Assembly (NCBI RefSeq): GCF_042678305.1
Contig: NZ_JBHUDT010000005.1
Length of the DNA: 64,000 bases
Reading direction: 5' to 3' (one strand)
Source: Gelatiniphilus marinus
Lineage (GTDB): Bacteria > Bacteroidota > Bacteroidia > Flavobacteriales > Flavobacteriaceae
A model generated the notes under the pieces. That model worked only from the letters and a program-made list of their open reading frames with translations, made no database searches and was not told where the DNA came from. This document shows positions 60,164-64,000 of the stretch, piece by piece. Position 1 is the first letter of the stretch, and each line of letters begins with the position of its first letter. The translations under genes were made by a program, and so were the position numbers.

Positions 60164-61339
60164 TTATGTTGAAATAATTTCCTTATAAATTCTGCTTTTT
60201 TCTATAATTTGGTGTATGTCATTGTCGTTAACCTCTTTCTTTTTATCGGCAAAATCTAAAAAGTTGGTGTAGATTTCATCTAGCTGAAGCTTTGTTAATT
60301 CGTAGCCAATATTTTTTGCTCGGTACGCCAAAGCTGCTCTGCCGCTTCTTGCTGTTAGCACAATGGCAGATTCGGTTACCCCAACATCTTTAGGGTCTAT
60401 AATTTCGTAGGTTTCACGGTTTTTAATCACACCGTCTTGGTGTATTCCAGAGCTATGCGCAAAGGCATTGGCACCAACAATGGCTTTGTTGGGCTGTGTG
60501 TAAATGCCCATACTGTCTGATACCAATTGGCTAATACCATATAGCATTTCGGTTTTAATATTGGTGTCTAGATTTAGGTAAGGGTGTTGTTTTAAAATCA
60601 TAACAACTTCTTCTAAAGCGGTGTTTCCGGCACGTTCTCCAATACCGTTAATGGTACATTCTATTTGGCGCGCACCGTTAATAACACCTTCAATGGAATT
60701 TGCTGTTGCCAAACCTAAATCGTTGTGGCAATGGCAAGACAAAATAGCTTTATCAATACCTTTTACGTTTTCTTTTAAGTATTTTATTTTTGCACCGTAT
60801 TCGTGTGGTAAACAGTAACCTGTTGTGTCTGGAATGTTTAAAACCGTAGCTCCGGCCTTTATAACTGCTTCGCAAACACGCGCTAAATAGGCGTTATCGG
60901 TTCTTCCGGCATCTTCGGCATAAAACTCGACATCTTCAACAAAGGATTTGGCATAACTAACGGCTTTTACGGCACGTTCTATTATGGCATCTTGAGTCGA
61001 TTTGAATTTGTGTTTTATATGGGATTCCGAAGTGCCAATACCAGTATGTATTCGTGGTGTTTTGGCATATTTTAAGGCCTCGGCAGCCACTTTTATATCG
61101 TTTTCAACAGAGCGTGTTAACCCACAAACTGTTGCATGTTTTACAATTTTAGATATTTCTTCAACCGATTTAAAATCACCGGGACTCGACACCGGAAAGC
61201 CAGCCTCAATAATGTTTACACCTAAGCTGTCAAGCTGTTCGGCTATAATTAATTTTTGCTCAGTGTTGAGTTTGCAGCCCGGGACCTGCTCGCCATCACG
61301 AAGTGTTGTATCAAAAATTTGGACGTTATTATTAGACAT
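60164..61339 (-). CDS. leuA: 2-isopropylmalate synthase, short form
   Basis: Condenses acetyl-CoA and 2-oxoisovalerate, the first step of leucine synthesis. 391 residues, starting at ATG 61339: TTLRDGEQVPGCKLNTEQK, GFPVSSPGDFKSVEEI, CHCHNDLGLATANS and GIGERAGNTALEEV (metal His and catalytic Glu) are all present. It ends soon after the catalytic and linker domains and lacks the LeuA-dimer regulatory domain found in 510-residue forms, so classic leucine feedback is probably absent; this short form is common in Bacteroidota. The related leuCD genes are not in the window. Confidence 0.93.
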   Translation of the reverse strand: MSNNNVQIFDTTLRDGEQVPGCKLNTEQKLIIAEQLDSLGVNIIEAGFPVSSPGDFKSVEEISKIVKHATVCGLTRSVENDIKVAAEALKYAKTPRIHTGIGTSESHIKHKFKSTQDAIIERAVKAVSYAKSFVEDVEFYAEDAGRTDNAYLARVCEAVIKAGATVLNIPDTTGYCLPHEYGAKIKYLKENVKGIDKAILSCHCHNDLGLATANSIEGVINGARQIECTINGIGERAGNTALEEVVMILKQHPYLNLDTNIKTEMLYGISQLVSDSMGIYTQPNKAIVGANAFAHSSGIHQDGVIKNRETYEIIDPKDVGVTESAIVLTARSGRAALAYRAKNIGYELTKLQLDEIYTNFLDFADKKKEVNDNDIHQIIEKSRIYKEIIST

Positions 61340-61487
61340 TTAGTATAATATATTTTTGTATTGCACTACGAATGTATATTTTGGTTTCGTAAAACGAGAA
61401 TTAAACATACATTTTTTACGATGTTTAACTTGAATTATTGAACTGCAATCAATTGAAAGTGAGAAAGTTAAACGCGTTTTGGTAATT

Positions 61488-63041
61488 ATGACAAAAGAGC
61501 AAAAAGATAATCTGTTTGTATTGGTAAAATCGCTGTCTAAATCTGAAAAAAGACAATTTAAGCTTTATGTGGGAAGATTAGGGGTAAACGAAGATTCTAA
61601 ATTTTTGATGCTTTTTAACATTCTCGATAAGCTTTCGGTTTACAACGAAGCCGCTATTTTAAAAAAAGGCATTGTAAAAAAACAGCAACTATCAAATTTA
61701 AAAGCACACCTTTACAAACAGATTCTTATTAGCTTAAGGCTTAACCCCTCGCATCAAAACATAAGGATCCAAATACGTGAGCAACTCGATTTTGCCACCA
61801 TTTTATATCACAAAGGCCTGTATAAGCAAAGCCTTAAAATATTAGATAAAGCGAAAACCTTGGCTATAAACAACGAAGAAAAAAACGTTGCTTACGAAAT
61901 TGTAGAACTCGAAAAAATAATCGAATCGCAATACATAACACGAAGCTTAAGCAATAGGGCAGACGAGCTAACCAAACAAGCAAAAACCTTGAGCTTACAA
62001 AATGTATTGGCCAGTAAATTGTCTAATTTATCATTGCAGTTATACGGATTGTTTTTAAAAACAGGCTACATAAAAAACGATACCGAGCATAAGCGCATTA
62101 CAAAATATTTTTATGACAGACTGCCAAAATACGACATAAACAAATTAGGATTTAGAGAAAAATTATGGCTTTACAAAGCTTACTTGTGGTACAGCTTTTT
62201 AACCCTGGATTTTTTAGCCTGTTATAAGTATGCCTCAAAATGGGTCGATCTGTTTTACGAAAACAAAAATATGATCGTGCTAAATCCGGTCTTTTTTTTA
62301 AGAGGGAACCATTATTTGCTAGAAGCACTGTTTTATTTAAGGCACTATGAAAAATTTAAACAAACCTTGTTTAAGTTAGAAGAAATAACCACAGAAAAAT
62401 GGTTTCCTTTAGACGATAATAACGAAAGTTTGGCCTTTTTGTATATTTATAACAATAAGCTAAATATGCATTTTATTGAAGGCAGCTTTACCCAAGGGCT
62501 GCCCTTAATCGATAGCGTTTTAGAACAATTAAACAAGTACAAAAACCGCATAGACGAGCACCATGTTATGGTATTTTATTATAAAATAGCGAGCATGTAT
62601 TTTGGTGCCGGCGAAAATAAAAAATGCATACAGTTTTTAGATAAGATAATAAGCAATAAATCGTTGCAAATGCGCGAAGACTTGCTCTGTTTCTCAAGGA
62701 TATTAAACTTGGTGGCCCACTACGAAGCCGGAATGGATTACAATTTAGATGTCTTAATAAAAAGCACGTACAAGTTTTTAATTAAAATGGAAGATTTATA
62801 CGAAGTGCAAAAAGAATTCATCAAGTTTTTAAGAGGTTTGGGCGATATTTATCCCCAAGATGTGAAAGCCGAATTTATAAAACTTCATAAAAAATTGAAG
62901 CAGTTTGAAGACGATCCTTATGAAAGCAGAGCGTTTCTTTATTTAGACATCATTTCGTGGCTGGAATCGAAAATTGAAAACAAACCTGTTGGTCTGGTAA
63001 TCAGTAATAAATTTGAAGTCCAAATATTGAAAAATCAATAA
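61488..63041 (+). CDS. Large helical-repeat protein of unknown function
   Basis: 517 residues from the ATG at 61488 (MTKEQKDNLFVLVKSLSKSEKRQFKLYVGRLG); a TTG three codons upstream is possible. No signal peptide or membrane segment. Almost wholly alpha-helical with TPR-like pairs (DFATILYHKGLYKQSLKILDKAKTLAINNEEKNVAYEIVELEKI). It starts like other flavobacterial proteins of about 500 residues that I recall as hypothetical. It is divergent from leuA and precedes the SAM-riboswitch transcript; nothing in the sequence assigns a role. Confidence 0.8.
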   Translation: MTKEQKDNLFVLVKSLSKSEKRQFKLYVGRLGVNEDSKFLMLFNILDKLSVYNEAAILKKGIVKKQQLSNLKAHLYKQILISLRLNPSHQNIRIQIREQLDFATILYHKGLYKQSLKILDKAKTLAINNEEKNVAYEIVELEKIIESQYITRSLSNRADELTKQAKTLSLQNVLASKLSNLSLQLYGLFLKTGYIKNDTEHKRITKYFYDRLPKYDINKLGFREKLWLYKAYLWYSFLTLDFLACYKYASKWVDLFYENKNMIVLNPVFFLRGNHYLLEALFYLRHYEKFKQTLFKLEEITTEKWFPLDDNNESLAFLYIYNNKLNMHFIEGSFTQGLPLIDSVLEQLNKYKNRIDEHHVMVFYYKIASMYFGAGENKKCIQFLDKIISNKSLQMREDLLCFSRILNLVAHYEAGMDYNLDVLIKSTYKFLIKMEDLYEVQKEFIKFLRGLGDIYPQDVKAEFIKLHKKLKQFEDDPYESRAFLYLDIISWLESKIENKPVGLVISNKFEVQILKNQ

Positions 63042-63090
63042 TTTTAAAAAAAAAAATAAAAAAAATTAGGTTTTTAATTTTTTCTGAACG

Positions 63091-63098
63091 AATATTTG
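63091..63098 (+). promoter_or_regulatory. Putative -7 box of the SAM riboswitch transcript
   Basis: AATATTTG differs from TAnnTTTG in one base and ends 31 bases before the riboswitch P1 stem. The placement suits transcription of the complete aptamer. Confidence 0.4.
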
Positions 63099-63128
63099 CA
63101 CTCACAAAGTTCAATAACTTATTGGAAT

Positions 63129-63249
63129 GTTATCAAGAAAGGCGGAGGGAATAGACCCTGTGAAGCCTTAGCAACCTCCCGATTTTTCGGGGAAGGTGCT
63201 AAATTCTACCCTGTTCTGAACGCGTTTCAGAATCTCAAGGATAGATAAC
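63129..63249 (+). ncRNA. SAM-I (S-box) riboswitch
   Basis: P1 is GTTATC (63129-63134) with GATAAC (63244-63249). The conserved core follows: AAGAAAGGCGGAGGGA, then GACCCTGTGAAGCCTTAGCAACC, a P3 hairpin with CCTCCCGA...TCGGGG, and GGTGCTAAATTC, the SAM-binding internal loop. The distance to the start codon (about 120 bases) can hold an expression platform, though I see no clear terminator in the part after P1. High SAM should switch off the downstream methionine gene. Confidence 0.93.
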
Positions 63250-63370
63250 CAAAAAATTACGTCCAGTAATTTTAATAATTTCTTTTTAACATTTTTCTAT
63301 TAAGTATACCATTTATGGTGCATTTTGACTTTTGATTTAATCAATTTATTAACTCAAAAAAATTAGAAAA

Positions 63371-64000
63371 ATGAGCACACAAAAATTAGCAACAAATGCA
63401 TTGCACGCAGGACACGATGTAACTACAAACGGAGGAACACGAGCAGTTCCTATTTACCAAACCACATCGTATGTTTTTAATAATTCAGATCATGCGGCAA
63501 ACCTATTTTCATTACAAGAATTAGGGTTTATTTACACGCGTTTAAACAATCCCACAAACCAAATTTTACAAGAGCGTTTGGCCGCAGTTGAAGGTGGCGT
63601 AGGCGCTGTAGTGTTCGCTTCTGGAACAGCAGCAATTGCAACTGGTTTGCTAACCTTGTTAAAAGCCGGCGACCATATTGTAGCCTCAAGTAGTTTATAC
63701 GGCGGAACGTACAATTTGCTTAGCGTAACCTTACCTCGTTTAGGTATTAAAACAACCTTTGTTGATGCCTCAAACCCAGAAAATTTTGCTGATGCCGTAC
63801 AAGATAATACGAGAGCCTTTTTTGTTGAATCGTTGGGTAACCCAAAATTGGATGTGTTAGATTTGGAAGGCATTTCGGTACACTCAAAAGCAGCTGGCGT
63901 GCCTTTTATTGTTGATAATACAGTGGCAACACCAGTATTATTAAATCCACTAAAGCACGGTGCCGATATTGTAATCCATTCCTTAACTAAATATATTGGC
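63371..64000 (+). CDS. O-acetylhomoserine sulfhydrylase-type PLP enzyme (C-terminus beyond window)
   Basis: The first 210 codons of a Cys/Met-metabolism PLP enzyme: TNALHAGHDVTTNGGTRAVP, YQTTSYVFNNSDHAANLFSLQELGFIYTRLNNPTNQILQERLAAVEGG, SGTAAIATGLLTLL and the cofactor Lys K207 (HSLTKYIG) just before the window end. GFIYTRLNNPT and the NLF-LQELG segment fit O-acetylhomoserine aminocarboxypropyltransferase (MetY). It makes homocysteine from O-acetylhomoserine and sulfide. Controlled by the SAM-I riboswitch upstream. Confidence 0.9.
   Translation, partial: MSTQKLATNALHAGHDVTTNGGTRAVPIYQTTSYVFNNSDHAANLFSLQELGFIYTRLNNPTNQILQERLAAVEGGVGAVVFASGTAAIATGLLTLLKAGDHIVASSSLYGGTYNLLSVTLPRLGIKTTFVDASNPENFADAVQDNTRAFFVESLGNPKLDVLDLEGISVHSKAAGVPFIVDNTVATPVLLNPLKHGADIVIHSLTKYIG

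Overview
The window looks like chromosomal DNA of a heterotrophic, probably marine, member of the Flavobacteriaceae (Bacteroidota). The sequence is AT-rich. Genes lack Shine-Dalgarno sequences, and several are preceded by the Bacteroidota -7 element TAnnTTTG. There are three TonB-dependent receptors, flavobacterial lipoproteins with the CarboxypepD-reg/DUF5689 type of architecture, a complete MoxR-Bat locus, and housekeeping genes whose layout is familiar from this family. I see no rRNA, tRNA, CRISPR array, prophage or transposase.

Layout. 1-7 kb: the 5' part of a siderophore-type TonB receptor, tex, an unannotated 53-aa Cys-rich protein, ferritin and metG, all on the minus strand. 7-10 kb: LD-carboxypeptidase, a short promoter-to-terminator transcription unit, a Rnk/GreA-like protein and a TerB-DnaJ protein. 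10-12.4 kb: a small type II restriction-modification island (DUF6471 protein, C5 methyltransferase, convergent endonuclease). 12.6-25.9 kb: a giant alpha-2-macroglobulin lipoprotein, isoaspartyl peptidase, an ALDH7-type dehydrogenase, a DUF1800/DUF1501 pair, an AlbA_2 protein and an SDR. 26-36 kb: moxR, a DUF58 gene, an accessory membrane protein and batABCDE. 36-45 kb: an inorganic-carbon locus (lipoprotein beta-carbonic anhydrase, DabB, DabA, LysR regulator, SulP transporter). 45-53.7 kb: a TonB receptor/DUF5689 pair next to a secreted endonuclease/phosphatase-family enzyme, a small membrane protein and a third TonB receptor. 53.8-58.5 kb: a tight DUF3108-TDO-M23-pgi operon. 58.9-64 kb: leuB and leuA, a helical-repeat protein, and a SAM-I riboswitch controlling an O-acetylhomoserine sulfhydrylase-type gene that runs off the window.

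How the parts work together. The first receptor and the small Cys protein share nearly the same site (CTTATTTAGATT) upstream of, and next to or within a few bases of, a TAnnTTTG box; with ferritin alongside, this suggests an iron regulon. The carbon locus combines periplasmic CO2/bicarbonate interconversion with two uptake routes, and carries AT-rich palindromes upstream of dabB and lysR. The R-M genes sit between two diverged copies of a short sequence and look inserted.

The least expected structure lies in small repeats. REP/MITE-like palindromes interrupt almost every junction of the Bat locus. One fills exactly the gap from the moxR stop codon to the next start codon. Another is a 414-bp cassette with perfect 19-bp terminal inverted repeats carrying a four-helix-bundle (23S IVS-type) gene. 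Two copies of a further repeat family lie in frame inside metG, and other repeats create false upstream start codons for metG and the AlbA_2 gene.
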